Shown: positions 24,650 through 34,387, counted from the first letter of the stretch. The stretch is DNA of 64,000 nt from Marnyiella aurantia (GCF_014041915.1 NZ_CP059472.1:2108001-2172000), one strand, 5' to 3'. The notes: generated by a model from the letters alone, not told the origin. Numbers and translations are program-made.

Positions 24650-27514
24650 TTGAATTTAAAATACAAAGAAATTTCACATACCGATGCAAACGGCTACAGT
24701 TACATCACGGTTGAAAGTGATGATAACAACGTAAGAATTTACACACTTAAAAACGGCCTGCAGGTCTATTTGGCTCAAAACTTCGATGCACCGCGCATCC
24801 AGACATATATTCCGGTTCGCACGGGAAGCAATAATGACCCTGCAGACAATACAGGACTTGCGCACTATCTGGAACATATGATGTTTAAGGGAACATCAAA
24901 AATAGGCACACTGGATTGGGATAAAGAAAGTGCATTACTTAATGAGATTGCCGAACTGTACGAACAGCATAAGGCCGAAAATGATCCTGACCGTAAAAGA
25001 AAAATCTATAAAAAAATCGACGAGGTCTCGCAGCGCGCCAGCAAATTTGCTTTGGCCAATGAATACGACAAATGTATTTCGGCGCTGGGTGCTTCCGGAA
25101 CGAATGCCCACACCTGGCTGAATGAAACTGTTTATAAGAACAATATTCCGAAAAACGAACTGGAAAGATGGCTGAAAATTGAAAAGGAAAGATTCGGCGA
25201 GATCGTTTTGCGTCTTTTCCATACAGAACTGGAATCGGTATACGAAGAATTTAACCGCGCCCAGGACCATGACGGAAGGCTGGTGAATGACGCACTTATG
25301 GCAGTGCTTTTCCCCACCCATCAGAACGGCCAGCAAACCACTCTCGGAAAGGCTGAGCATCTGAAGAATCCTTCGATGAAGGCCATCCACCGCTATTTTG
25401 ATGAATATTACGTGCCGAATAACTATGCCATGGTGTTGGTTGGTGATCTTGAGTTTGACGAGACCATTCAACTGGTAGATGAATATTTCGGTCAGTTCAA
25501 TTACAGCGAGTTGCCGATAAAAACATCAGTGCTGGAGCAACCGATGAGCGAAATTGTGAGCCGGACCGTAAAAAGTCCCACGGTTCCCAGACTGCAGCTT
25601 GCCTGGAGAACCGACAGCTACGGTACGGATGAAGCTCTGATGGCAGATCTGGCGGCTCACATCCTGAGCAACAGCGGTGAGGCCGGGCTTCTGGACCTTC
25701 ATATAAATAATGCACAGGAGGCTCTTTATGCCACTGCATATGCAACAGCCCACAACGAGTACGGTTATATCTCAATGGTGGTGGTGCCTAAGGAAGACCA
25801 GACTTTTGAGCAGGCTGAAAAACTTGTCCATGCAGAAATAGAACGGATTAAAAAGGGCGACTTCCCCGACTGGCTGCTGCCGGCAATAATCAATGACTTC
25901 AAAGTCCAGCGACTGAAAGGTCTTGAAACTGCTGATGGTCTGGCTGCTAACCTGTATCAGACTTACATCCGCAAACAGACCTGGCAGGAAGAACTTGAGG
26001 AAATGGACAGATATGAAGCCGTTACCAAAGAAAATATTGTGGAATTTGCAAACCGCTTCTTTAAAGATAATTACGCTGTTGTATACAAGGAGAAGGGGAC
26101 AAACGAAGACCTGCTGCGGGTAGATAACCCCGGAATTACACCTGTTACTATCAACCGTGATGCAGAGTCGGATTTCCTGAAATCCATTCTGGCTGAAAAG
26201 ACATCGGAGATTGAACCGGAATTCATCGATTATAAAAAAGAGATTGAAGTTAAGGTACAGAATGGCGTTAAGTTCAGTTTTGTACCAAACCGGTATAACA
26301 GTTTGGCGCAGGTTCATTATATTTTTCCGTTTGGAAGCGATCACGACCGGGAACTTTCTCTGGCAACACAGGTCCTGCAGTACCTTGGTACAAACAATAT
26401 ATCGCCGGATGAGCTGAAGCAGGAATTTTATAAGATTGGCATAACGCACGAATTCAAAACGGCACCCGATCAGTTAACCATCAGTTTAACGGGCCTGGAA
26501 GAGAATATTGCCAAAGGTATTGGTCTTCTGCATCACTGGATTCAGGAGGCGTTACCCGACCAGGCTGTTTATGATGAATACGTAGAAACTATATTGGAGA
26601 GCCGCAATGCCGCCAAAAGGGACAAGGGCAGGATTATGCGCGCTTTGCAGAATTATGCAAAATTCGGAGCAGATTCGCGGTCACGGGATGTGGTTCCTGA
26701 GCAGAGATTGCGAGAAATAACCTGCGGAGAACTGACGGATAAGTTAAAGGGTCTCTTTTCCTATGCTTATGAAGTGTTTCTGTATGGAGGCAATATGGAG
26801 GTTTTAACAGAAACCTGTCTGCCGTTTGTAAAACAGATTACCGGCGCTGTACCCGAAAGAAAGATGTATCCGCAGCCCGAAACAGGAGGAAAGGTCTATT
26901 TTGTTGATTATGATATGGTGCAAACGGAACTAAGTCTGCTGGGCCGTGCCGGAAATGTGGATCCGTCAACATTTGGCCGGATCAATGTATTTAACGAATA
27001 TTTCGGCAGTGGCCTTTCATCCATTATATTCCAGGAACTGCGTGAAAGCAGAAGCCTTGCTTATTCTGCTTATGCGGTGTACCAATCCAGCCCTGAGTTG
27101 CTTTATCCAGATTATATCACAACCTATATAGGTACACAACCGGATAAACTGGAGATTGCGGTGAAGGCAATGCAGGAACTTATGGAGAAATTGCCCACAT
27201 ACGAAGCCCAGTTCGAAAGTGCAAAGCAGGCCACTCTGAAACAGCTTGCTTCCGGCCGGGTTACGAGGACCAATATATTCTTCAACCATCTCAGACTTCT
27301 GAAACTGGGTATTGATTACGATTTAAGGAAAGGTATGTACGCTGAGGTGGAAAAACTTACCCTGGAAGGCCTGGAGCAATTCTACGAAGAAAAAATACAG
27401 CCTGTTAAATATAACGTAGCTGTAATAGGTAAGCGTGAGAACCTGAGACAGGATGTCCTGGAAAGACTGGGCACTGTAACGGAGGTCAGTCTGGAAGAAG
27501 TTTTCGGCTACTGA
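24650..27514 (+). CDS. M16 zinc peptidase, large single-chain form
   Basis: About 955 residues, insulinase/pitrilysin fold with four half-domains. The zinc motif is HYLEH in LAHYLEHMMFKGTSKIG, with the downstream Glu in ELESVYEEFNRAQD. A mid-chain helical insert (ELYEQHKAENDPDRKRK) is typical of this Bacteroidota branch. The closing half contains the R/Y-type motif FQELRESRSLAYSAYAVY. No signal peptide, so cytoplasmic. The start is taken as TTG at 24650 (MNLKYKEISHTDANGY), since the upstream ATG (24530) lies at the polA terminator. It should degrade mid-sized peptides inside its chamber. Confidence 0.88.
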   Translation: MNLKYKEISHTDANGYSYITVESDDNNVRIYTLKNGLQVYLAQNFDAPRIQTYIPVRTGSNNDPADNTGLAHYLEHMMFKGTSKIGTLDWDKESALLNEIAELYEQHKAENDPDRKRKIYKKIDEVSQRASKFALANEYDKCISALGASGTNAHTWLNETVYKNNIPKNELERWLKIEKERFGEIVLRLFHTELESVYEEFNRAQDHDGRLVNDALMAVLFPTHQNGQQTTLGKAEHLKNPSMKAIHRYFDEYYVPNNYAMVLVGDLEFDETIQLVDEYFGQFNYSELPIKTSVLEQPMSEIVSRTVKSPTVPRLQLAWRTDSYGTDEALMADLAAHILSNSGEAGLLDLHINNAQEALYATAYATAHNEYGYISMVVVPKEDQTFEQAEKLVHAEIERIKKGDFPDWLLPAIINDFKVQRLKGLETADGLAANLYQTYIRKQTWQEELEEMDRYEAVTKENIVEFANRFFKDNYAVVYKEKGTNEDLLRVDNPGITPVTINRDAESDFLKSILAEKTSEIEPEFIDYKKEIEVKVQNGVKFSFVPNRYNSLAQVHYIFPFGSDHDRELSLATQVLQYLGTNNISPDELKQEFYKIGITHEFKTAPDQLTISLTGLEENIAKGIGLLHHWIQEALPDQAVYDEYVETILESRNAAKRDKGRIMRALQNYAKFGADSRSRDVVPEQRLREITCGELTDKLKGLFSYAYEVFLYGGNMEVLTETCLPFVKQITGAVPERKMYPQPETGGKVYFVDYDMVQTELSLLGRAGNVDPSTFGRINVFNEYFGSGLSSIIFQELRESRSLAYSAYAVYQSSPELLYPDYITTYIGTQPDKLEIAVKAMQELMEKLPTYEAQFESAKQATLKQLASGRVTRTNIFFNHLRLLKLGIDYDLRKGMYAEVEKLTLEGLEQFYEEKIQPVKYNVAVIGKRENLRQDVLERLGTVTEVSLEEVFGY

Positions 27515-27531
27515 GAAAATTTAAAATATCT

Positions 27532-27568
27532 AAAAACCTCATTATTTCCTTATGATGAGGTTTTTTTT
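27532..27568. terminator. Terminator between the M16 peptidase and the deacetylase
   Basis: AAAAACCTCAT (27532-27542) pairs with ATGAGGTTTTT (27555-27565), followed by more T. A-runs and T-runs on both sides make it bidirectional for the two converging genes. It overlaps the deacetylase stop codon. Confidence 0.85.
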
Positions 27569-28543
27569 AAATGGTTTTTTCAGAAGGAAGTAGGCCGTTT
27601 CTTTAGGCAGAATATTGGCAGCAGAATCATGCTCCATAGGAATACGCTGAAGATTATGGGCAAAGGCATCTGTTTTTATGCCCGCTGTGCCAAAACTATA
27701 CAGATCCGGACATCTGCGGTACAACTGCTCAAAAAAAGATTTGCTTACACCAAAATCAGTAAAAGGGAAGGCGAATGCATCGGCCAGAAAAGCGTGAGTT
27801 TTTACGAAATCCAGACTGCTGAACGTGGTCTCTAACTGCTCGTCAAGAGTAAGTTCTGAGTAATAGGGATGGTTCCAGCTGTGCGCACCAATGCCAAAAC
27901 CACGCGTTTTGAGTTCCTGAAGTTGCGCAAGGTCCAGATAGGGTTTATTTTTTCTGAGATAATCTTTGAAATCAAGGTCGATGGCTTCTGCATAAAGGTC
28001 CAGCAGCACGCGCTTTTTATAACCTGTCTTTAGAATATGACTGCAAATTTCGTCTGTTGCGCCATACCGTAATCCGCTTATATTTTGCAAAAGACTTATA
28101 TCAACTTTTTCACTTTTTATTTTTTCAATCAGCAGACTTGCCTTGCAGCGAAACAGCATGTCCTGCTGATCCACGAAAGCCGGATTGATGAAGTTGACAG
28201 CATAAATTCCCCTGCGCTCCAAGATTGGAGCCACGACATGCAGAAATTCGGAAAAGCCGTCATCAAAAGTAAGCAGAGCCACTTTTTTACCTCCCCGATT
28301 TCCTGATTCCTGAAATCTTCTGAAGCCGTCCCAGTCGACAAAATTGAAATATTTCAGCAGATAATCCAGGTCTTTTTCAAACTCTTTCTCCGACTTATAA
28401 GGATACAGATGCTTAAGATGGGGAAGAGTTTCATCAGAAACGGTATGATAAAGTGGAATGCAGTAATCCAGCGGATAGTTCTGAGTGCTCATTCCACCCG
28501 AAAATTTGGATACCAGATTTATGATTGTGTCTTTAAAGGGCAT
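27542..28543 (-). CDS. Polysaccharide deacetylase family protein (NodB domain)
   Basis: 333 residues from the ATG at 28543. NodB-type metal-dependent deacetylase: motif 1 ALLTFDDGFSEF (catalytic Asp and metal Asp), motif 2 GIGAHSWNHPYYSE (HxxxH zinc ligands). Further C-terminal motifs are ADAFAFPFTDFG and YSFGTAGI. It removes acetyl groups from N-acetyl-sugars, probably on surface polysaccharide or peptidoglycan. No signal peptide is evident. A longer frame would begin at a TTG (28573) inside the preceding gene; the ATG is preferred. It follows the two-helix gene closely and is probably co-transcribed. Confidence 0.85.
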   Translation of the reverse strand: MPFKDTIINLVSKFSGGMSTQNYPLDYCIPLYHTVSDETLPHLKHLYPYKSEKEFEKDLDYLLKYFNFVDWDGFRRFQESGNRGGKKVALLTFDDGFSEFLHVVAPILERRGIYAVNFINPAFVDQQDMLFRCKASLLIEKIKSEKVDISLLQNISGLRYGATDEICSHILKTGYKKRVLLDLYAEAIDLDFKDYLRKNKPYLDLAQLQELKTRGFGIGAHSWNHPYYSELTLDEQLETTFSSLDFVKTHAFLADAFAFPFTDFGVSKSFFEQLYRRCPDLYSFGTAGIKTDAFAHNLQRIPMEHDSAANILPKETAYFLLKKPFKKNLIIRK

Positions 28544-28569
28544 ATTCAAATATAAGCTAAAATGCGCTC

Positions 28570-29058
28570 TCAAAACTTCCCGGCTGACGTTCTGTCTTCA
28601 ATCTGAAGTATTCCAATGCGGTCGCGGTAAATACTGATGACTTCAAAAAGTTCCTCAGGTGTAAATTCAAGGTACCGGTTGTGGAAGTTATAGTTTTCCT
28701 CATTAATCCTGATGAGGTTTTTCTTCCTAACCGTAGTTCCGCGCCTTTGGGTACGTGTTTTAACAGTCTTGTGAATGATGCGGAATTCATAAATATGATC
28801 CCATTCATAAAAATCTTGTTTATTCAGTGTAATTCCTTTCTCTGTCATTTCGATCAGAGTCCTGTCGCGGTTACGGATCATTTCAATGATCAGCAGTACT
28901 GTAAGGGGCACATAATACGCAATTCCCAGAAAGGTGATGAACACACGCGGAGATTCTGTGAAAAGAAAGATCAGAAGCAGCGGCGTAAAGAGAAGGTAAG
29001 CTTTCAGATAATGCTTAAGCAAAACCTTTAGGGAAGCTTTTATATAAACAGGATTCAT
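28570..29058 (-). CDS. Two-helix membrane protein with a PH-like (YcxB-like) tail
   Basis: 162 residues. Two membrane helices at about 18-33 (YLLFTPLLLIFLF) and 40-60 (VFITFLGIAYYVPLTVLLIIEM), then a charged cytoplasmic domain with LIEMTEKGITLNKQDFYEWDHIYEFR, read in pieces as TEKGITL and FYEWDHIYEFRI, and LIRINEENYNFHNRYLEFTPEEL. The layout and the W-x-x-I motif are those of YcxB-like/PH-like membrane proteins of unknown function. It precedes the deacetylase gene. Confidence 0.6.
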   Translation of the reverse strand: MNPVYIKASLKVLLKHYLKAYLLFTPLLLIFLFTESPRVFITFLGIAYYVPLTVLLIIEMIRNRDRTLIEMTEKGITLNKQDFYEWDHIYEFRIIHKTVKTRTQRRGTTVRKKNLIRINEENYNFHNRYLEFTPEELFEVISIYRDRIGILQIEDRTSAGKF

Positions 29059-29119
29059 TCTGCCTAAAAATAGTCAAAAAGAGGTGGCTTTACAAGTATT
29101 TGACTCTAACTGCCAACTT

Positions 29120-29650
29120 TTAGCTATTAAATTTCCAGGTTGGCGAGGTCAGTAATTCTCTGTATTGCTTAACGTTTTCATCATCAAAGCAAACAAAAAG
29201 CACCTTTTTAATTTCTGATTTATTCAGAGCTTCCTTTACCGCTGCAACTGCAATTTTAGCGGCACGGTCTTTCGGAAATCCGTAGACCCCTGTGCTGATG
29301 TTTGGAAAGGCAACTGTTTTACAGCCGTTTTCGATGGCTAAGTTCAGAGAATTAATATAACAGCTTCGCAACTTTTCGTCTTCACCACTATTGCCACCGT
29401 TCCATACCGGTCCTACAGTATGGATCACGTATTTTGCCGGCAACTTACCCGCTGTCGTTATTACAGCTTCGCCCGTTTTGCAGCTGCCTTGTCTTGCGAC
29501 AATCTTCCGGCACTCTTCCAGGATTTCCGGGCCGCCCGCACGGTGTATGGCGCCGTCCACTCCGCCGCCGCCCAGAAGTGAACTGTTGGCGGCATTAACA
29601 ACAGCATCGCAGGTGATTTTGGTTATATCTCCTTTAATTAATTCAATCAT
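29120..29650 (-). CDS. Macrodomain protein (ADP-ribose/O-acetyl-ADP-ribose hydrolase type)
   Basis: 176 residues from the ATG at 29650. Macrodomain of the MacroD/YmdB class that removes ADP-ribose from proteins or deacetylates O-acetyl-ADP-ribose. Family hallmarks: [38 protein letters not shown] (catalytic Asn and Asp, Gly-rich loop; seen as VVNAANSS and [10 protein letters not shown]), VIHTVGP, and the second loop [12 protein letters not shown]. The longer frame would start inside the upstream terminator hairpin, which supports 29650. It is a stand-alone gene. Cytoplasmic. Confidence 0.92.
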   Translation of the reverse strand: MIELIKGDITKITCDAVVNAANSSLLGGGGVDGAIHRAGGPEILEECRKIVARQGSCKTGEAVITTAGKLPAKYVIHTVGPVWNGGNSGEDEKLRSCYINSLNLAIENGCKTVAFPNISTGVYGFPKDRAAKIAVAAVKEALNKSEIKKVLFVCFDDENVKQYRELLTSPTWKFNS

Positions 29651-29660
29651 ACTCAAAGCT

Positions 29661-29694
29661 AAAAAAAAATCCCGCGACAAAAGCCACGGGATTT
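29661..29694 (-). terminator. Terminator of the S46 peptidase gene
   Basis: On the minus strand AAATCCCG (29694-29687) pairs with CGGGATTT (29674-29667), followed by more T (29666-29661). It lies 22 bases after the peptidase stop. Confidence 0.85.
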
Positions 29695-29715
29695 GTGATA
29701 TGATTTATGAAAAAC

Positions 29716-31860
29716 TTATTTTACGATTTTCATCTCATTAATAAGCCATTTTGCATCGGCATATTTATCAATGATGAAGAGGATGTATTTGGTATCTACC
29801 ATAATGTTACGGCTGAAACGCGGATCAAAGTTGATATCACTCATGGTTCCTTCCCACTGCCTGTCGAAATTAAGACCGATTAAGTTACCGTTTGCATCAA
29901 GGGCAGGACTTCCGGAGTTTCCGCCTGTTGTATGATTGGTCGCGGTAAAGTTTACAGGAACATCACCTGTTTTATCCTTGTAAATGCCATAATCCCTGGC
30001 ATTATAAAGGTCGATTAGTTTTTTTGGAACATCAAATTCATAATCGCCGGGGACATATTTCTCCATAATTCCGGCCACATGGGTCTGATAGCCATATGTC
30101 ACAGCATCTCTTGGATTGGATCCCTTCACCTGACCATAAGTTACACGCAGGGTAGAGTTGGCGTCCGGGAAAAACTGACGGTCTTTGTCGGTTTCCATCT
30201 GCTGCGCCATGTATTTTTTCTGAAGCACATCAATTTCTGCCTGCAGTGACGAAACTTTGGCGTCTGTAGAAGAAAGATAGGCTTCCCTCATGGACGCTGC
30301 CAGTTTCAGGATCGGATCATTTTTCAGGGTTTTGATCAGCTCCGTTGGATTTGCAAAAACTTTATTGATATCGGCATCTACAGTAGCTCCGTTAAAGGCT
30401 TTTCTGCCGGTGATAATGGAGTTTTTAGACCATTCTTCAATTACGGCAAGGTTCTTCTTATCGTCTTTATACTGACTGAAGTTGGCCGGCAGATATTTCT
30501 CCGGAGTTTTGTTGGCATAAAGAGCCAGAAGTTCAGCAGTTACGATGGCATCCAGTTCACCGCTATAATTTTTGTAGAATCCGGCGAGACGGTCTGTAAA
30601 GGCCGTCATTGTTTTGCTGTCTATTTTCCCGGCTTCATAATTCTGCATAAAACTCAGATACTGATTGGCCAGGGTAAGAGTCTCTGCATTTCTAACCACT
30701 TCTGTATAATATGCACGGTTCAGGGCATAAGGCGCCTGTTCTGTATACAGGCGGTTCAGACCATCAATCGTAGGTTTGATCTGAGCATTTTTGTTAATTA
30801 GCGATTGCTCATAGCGCTGTTTCTTGCCTACGGCATCCGATTTTTTCAGACCTTCCACTTCGCCAATCCATTTTTTCCAGTAGTTGGCTATGGAGGCATA
30901 TTTGGAGGCGTATTTAATTCTGGTAGCCGCATCGGCGCGCATTTTGGCATCCAGAGTTTTCAGGGCCACTTCACGAACCGAAATCATTGCCGGATCCGTT
31001 TCATTCATTACTTTTTCCACCGCGATAGCCGGAAGGTATTCCGTAGTTCTCCCCGGAAAGCCGAATACGAAGGTGAAATCATTCTCCTGCTTGTCCTTTA
31101 TTGATACCGGCAGGAAATGTTTGGGTTTGTAGGGAACATTATCTTTAGAATATTCCGCAGGTTTGTTGTTCTTATCGGCATAAATTCTGAACATGGCAAA
31201 ATCGCCGGTATGACGTGGCCATACCCAGTTATCTGTATCAGAACCGAATTTACCGATGCTGGACGGCGGGGCACCCACCAAACGAACATCTTTGTACGTT
31301 TCAATTACGTACGCGTAATATTTGTTGCCGTAGTACATGGGTCTTACAACGACTTTTTGCCACGGTTCCAGTTTAAATCCGGCCTTAGCGGTCTCGATAT
31401 TTTTGTTGATGACTGCCTCAGCAGCTTTAGCATCAAGGTTTTGTGTGCCGGCGAGTACTGTCGCGGTTACTTCCTTAATGTCCGCAATGAAATCAACGGT
31501 AACCCCAGGATTAGGAAGTTCACCGGTCATGTTTTTTGCCCAAAAACCATCCGTAAGATAATCATTCTGAACTGAGCTGTGACTTTGGATCTGTCCGTAA
31601 CCACAGTGATGATTGGTTAGAAGAAGACCCTGAGGTGAAATTATTTCTGCTGTACAGCCACCGTTGAACTGAACTACCGCGTCCTTAATGCTGGGTTTGG
31701 AGGTGTCGAAAATCTGTTTTGCGGAAATCTTCATTCCCAGTTGCTTCATTTCCTTTTCATTGAGCTCGGTGGGAATCCACATGCCGCCGTACTGCTGTGC
31801 GAAAGCAAACGCTGCCGGAAGTAACAGCGCGGCTATCAGCACTTTTCTTGTATTAATCAT
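29716..31860 (-). CDS. S46 dipeptidyl-peptidase, DPP11-like (Asp/Glu-specific)
   Basis: 714 residues with signal peptide (MINTRKVLIAALLLPAAFAFA). Chymotrypsin-fold exopeptidase that removes dipeptides from peptide N-termini in the periplasm. Catalytic His85 in LLLTNHHCGYG, Asp in HTGDFAMFRIYAD, and Ser in TTGGNSGSPALD. The residue 18 positions after the catalytic Ser is Arg (IGLNFDRQWEG). In characterised S46 enzymes an Arg here (Arg673 in Porphyromonas DPP11) selects Asp/Glu at P1, while DPP7 has Gly. The ATG at 31860 is chosen because it starts the signal peptide. Ends in its own terminator. Confidence 0.9.
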   Translation of the reverse strand: MINTRKVLIAALLLPAAFAFAQQYGGMWIPTELNEKEMKQLGMKISAKQIFDTSKPSIKDAVVQFNGGCTAEIISPQGLLLTNHHCGYGQIQSHSSVQNDYLTDGFWAKNMTGELPNPGVTVDFIADIKEVTATVLAGTQNLDAKAAEAVINKNIETAKAGFKLEPWQKVVVRPMYYGNKYYAYVIETYKDVRLVGAPPSSIGKFGSDTDNWVWPRHTGDFAMFRIYADKNNKPAEYSKDNVPYKPKHFLPVSIKDKQENDFTFVFGFPGRTTEYLPAIAVEKVMNETDPAMISVREVALKTLDAKMRADAATRIKYASKYASIANYWKKWIGEVEGLKKSDAVGKKQRYEQSLINKNAQIKPTIDGLNRLYTEQAPYALNRAYYTEVVRNAETLTLANQYLSFMQNYEAGKIDSKTMTAFTDRLAGFYKNYSGELDAIVTAELLALYANKTPEKYLPANFSQYKDDKKNLAVIEEWSKNSIITGRKAFNGATVDADINKVFANPTELIKTLKNDPILKLAASMREAYLSSTDAKVSSLQAEIDVLQKKYMAQQMETDKDRQFFPDANSTLRVTYGQVKGSNPRDAVTYGYQTHVAGIMEKYVPGDYEFDVPKKLIDLYNARDYGIYKDKTGDVPVNFTATNHTTGGNSGSPALDANGNLIGLNFDRQWEGTMSDINFDPRFSRNIMVDTKYILFIIDKYADAKWLINEMKIVK

Positions 31861-31981
31861 ATATCCTGAATTGTTTTTTAGTTGGAAAATTACGAGCCTT
31901 AGGCTCACACAAAATTGCCTTAAAAGTAAGGAATTTTAAGGACTTGGCGAAAGGACTGATTAAAGAGCAGGCCCGTTTCTG

Positions 31982-32308
31982 CTATTTCTTTGATTTTTTC
32001 GGAAGTTTTTCTGCGGTGGCACAGGAAAATTCCATCAGTTCCTTCCAATGCCTTTTATGTTCGTAGGGAATGGTGTACCATCCGCTCATGGGCCTGCCTT
32101 CTGCCGGAGTAAAAACGTCAACTCCCGAAAGTTTCTGTGCCTTTCCCAGGGTTTCTCCTGATATTTTAACAACCAGAAAATCCCGCCAAAACATGGCTCC
32201 GGCTTTCCCGTTGGGCATTTTTACACACAGGGCTCCAAACATTTTTCCCGGGATAGCATCTGAAATCTGTTCAGTCAGCTCATTGAAATAGAGTTCTGCC
32301 TCTGTCAT
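31982..32308 (-). CDS. TfoX/Sxy N-terminal domain protein
   Basis: 108 residues consisting of the TfoX N-terminal alpha/beta domain: KMFGALCVKMPNGKAGAMFW and FLVVKISGETLGKAQ, GRPMSGWYTIP and a basic tail KLPKKSKK. In gamma-proteobacteria the full TfoX regulates competence, but Bacteroidota carry this single domain in enzymes or proteins of unknown role. It sits 8 bases after the P-ATPase gene on the same strand and is likely co-transcribed. Competence control should not be inferred. Confidence 0.7.
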   Translation of the reverse strand: MTEAELYFNELTEQISDAIPGKMFGALCVKMPNGKAGAMFWRDFLVVKISGETLGKAQKLSGVDVFTPAEGRPMSGWYTIPYEHKRHWKELMEFSCATAEKLPKKSKK

Positions 32309-32316
32309 CGTCGTAT

Positions 32317-34299
32317 TTATTTGATTTTCGTAAAGTTCATATGCTGTATCCTTACGGCATTAAGTATAGCTAAAAGAGCAACGCCTACATCCGCAAAAAC
32401 CGCCTCCCACATCGTTGCCACACCGCCGGCGCCAAGAATCAGGACCACGGCTTTTACCCCAAACGCCAGAAGGATATTCTGCCAGACAATCTTTTTTGTT
32501 TCCCTTCCAATTATTATCGCCATTGGAATCTTCGAAGGCCTGTCGTCCTGTATGACCACATCGGCTGTTTCAATAGTAGCATCGCTGCCCAGTCCGCCCA
32601 TCGCCATACCCACATCACTTAATGCCACAACCGGTGCATCGTTCACGCCGTCACCCACAAAGGCCACAGTTTCCTTGCCAGATTTAAGATCTTTAACTTT
32701 ATTTACTTTGTCTTCCGGCAAAAGATCACCAAAGGCATTCATAATTCCGATTTTAGCTGCCACCTCTTTTACAACTGCAGTTTTGTCGCCGCTTAGCATG
32801 GTGATACTTACACCCAGTTTTTTGAGTTCATTGACCGCATAATCCGCATCATCTTTAATCTGGTCGGCGATCGTAAGGTAACCCGCGAACTTCCCATCCA
32901 CGGCAATGGCAACAAGTGTGTCTGAAATGGTTGAATGTTCAATTTGATGTGCAATGTTGAATTTCTCCATCAGTTTAAAATTGCCTGCGAGATATTCCTT
33001 TCCTTCCAGTGTCCCTCTTAATCCGTGTCCGGCAATTTCTTCAAAATCCTCTACTTGTGTATGGATTACAGGCCCGGCAAATTCACGGATTGCAGTCGCG
33101 ATCGGATGGCTAGATTTACTTTCCAGCGTATTTAAATGCTGTAAAACTTCTTTTTTGTCGAAACCTTTCTGCAGTATTACTTCGTGAACTTTAAAAACAC
33201 CTTCTGTCATGGTTCCCGTTTTGTCCATCACTACATGCTTCACACCGGACAGCGTATCTAAAAAGTTACTTCCTTTAAACAGTATTCCGTTGCGGCTGCC
33301 GGCGCCGATTCCGCCAAAATACCCAAGCGGTATGGAGATTACCAGGGCACACGGACAGGAAATTACAAGAAACACCAGCGCCCGATAGAGCCAGTCCCGG
33401 AACTCATATTCAGCTACAAAGAAATAGGGCAGCAGACAGATTGCGATGGCTAAAAACACCACGATTGGGGTATATATTTTTGCGAATTTGCGGATGAAGA
33501 GTTCGGTTTTAGCTTTTTGTGAGGTGGCGTTCTGAACCATTTCCAGGATCCGCGACAGTTTGGAATCTTCGTAAGGCGTACTGATCTTGACCAGCGCCAA
33601 GGTGTTCAGATTAATCATTCCTGCGAGGACCATATCGCCTTTTCTCTTTGTATTGGGTTTGCTTTCACCCGTGAGTGCCGAGGTGTTGAATGAGGCTGTT
33701 TCCGAAAGCAGTTCGCCGTCCAAAGCCAGTTTTTCGCCGGGTTTGAGCTGGATGATCTGACCCACAGCAGCATTTTGCGCCTTAATCCTTTTCGGGATGT
33801 TGTTTTCCATAATGGTAACCTCGTCCGGTCTTTGGTCCAGGAGAGACTTTATGTTGAGTTTTGCCTTTTGGACAGCCATTGTCTGGAAAACCTCGCCTAC
33901 ACAATAGAAAAGCATCACTGCAACGCCTTCGGGGTACTCGCCAATGGCAAATGCACCCGCGGTCGCGATGGTCATCAGGAAGAATTCCGAAAAGAAATCA
34001 CCATGCTCTATGCCGATAAATGCTTCCTTAACAACGGGAAAACCTACGGGGATATAGGCCGCCAGATACAATGCTAATCTGAATGCTTCGCTGAACCAGT
34101 CAGGCTTAAGCCAGTACTGAAGCACCAGACCCAGGCACAGCAGCGCAAATGACAGTAATGCCGGTACAAACAGCTGGAAGATACTTTTATCGCCATGGTC
34201 GTGGCTGTGATCATGATCTTCGGTATGCCTCTGCGTTGCTCCTGATGCCTCTGAAACTTCCGGAGGATTTTCTTCTGTACTGCAGCATTCTTTTGACAT
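32317..34299 (-). CDS. P1B-type ATPase for zinc/cadmium-type ions
   Basis: 660 residues. Membrane pump exporting heavy metals. Motifs: TGES at 210-213 (actuator), CPC at 315-317 in the sixth helix (metal binding), phosphorylated Asp359 in DKTGT, HP-type SSHPIATAI, and GDGVNDAPVVALSDVGMAMG. After the C-terminal GDGVNDAP the two last helices contain FADVGVALLAILNAVR, whose Asp fits the Zn/Cd (CadA/ZntA) branch. There is no N-terminal HMA domain; instead a 40-residue tail carries Cys5-Cys6 and a His/Asp cluster (HTEDHDHSHDHGD) that may bind metal. It leads an operon with a TfoX-like gene. Confidence 0.9.
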   Translation of the reverse strand: MSKECCSTEENPPEVSEASGATQRHTEDHDHSHDHGDKSIFQLFVPALLSFALLCLGLVLQYWLKPDWFSEAFRLALYLAAYIPVGFPVVKEAFIGIEHGDFFSEFFLMTIATAGAFAIGEYPEGVAVMLFYCVGEVFQTMAVQKAKLNIKSLLDQRPDEVTIMENNIPKRIKAQNAAVGQIIQLKPGEKLALDGELLSETASFNTSALTGESKPNTKRKGDMVLAGMINLNTLALVKISTPYEDSKLSRILEMVQNATSQKAKTELFIRKFAKIYTPIVVFLAIAICLLPYFFVAEYEFRDWLYRALVFLVISCPCALVISIPLGYFGGIGAGSRNGILFKGSNFLDTLSGVKHVVMDKTGTMTEGVFKVHEVILQKGFDKKEVLQHLNTLESKSSHPIATAIREFAGPVIHTQVEDFEEIAGHGLRGTLEGKEYLAGNFKLMEKFNIAHQIEHSTISDTLVAIAVDGKFAGYLTIADQIKDDADYAVNELKKLGVSITMLSGDKTAVVKEVAAKIGIMNAFGDLLPEDKVNKVKDLKSGKETVAFVGDGVNDAPVVALSDVGMAMGGLGSDATIETADVVIQDDRPSKIPMAIIIGRETKKIVWQNILLAFGVKAVVLILGAGGVATMWEAVFADVGVALLAILNAVRIQHMNFTKIK

Positions 34300-34387
34300 A
34301 GTAATTTGGCTTGTTTAAAGCAATATACAAAACCGGCACCACTATTTCTCATGGCATCACTTTTGAATTTAAGTCTGAAACTTAATC

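Noticed and set aside
28547-28554. TATATTTG as promoter of the deacetylase gene
   Set aside because: It lies three bases before the ATG within the tail of the preceding gene, the TTG spacing is 16, and the gene is likely co-transcribed anyway.
31982-32308. TfoX as competence regulator
   Set aside because: Only the N-terminal domain is present, which in this phylum is not linked to competence.
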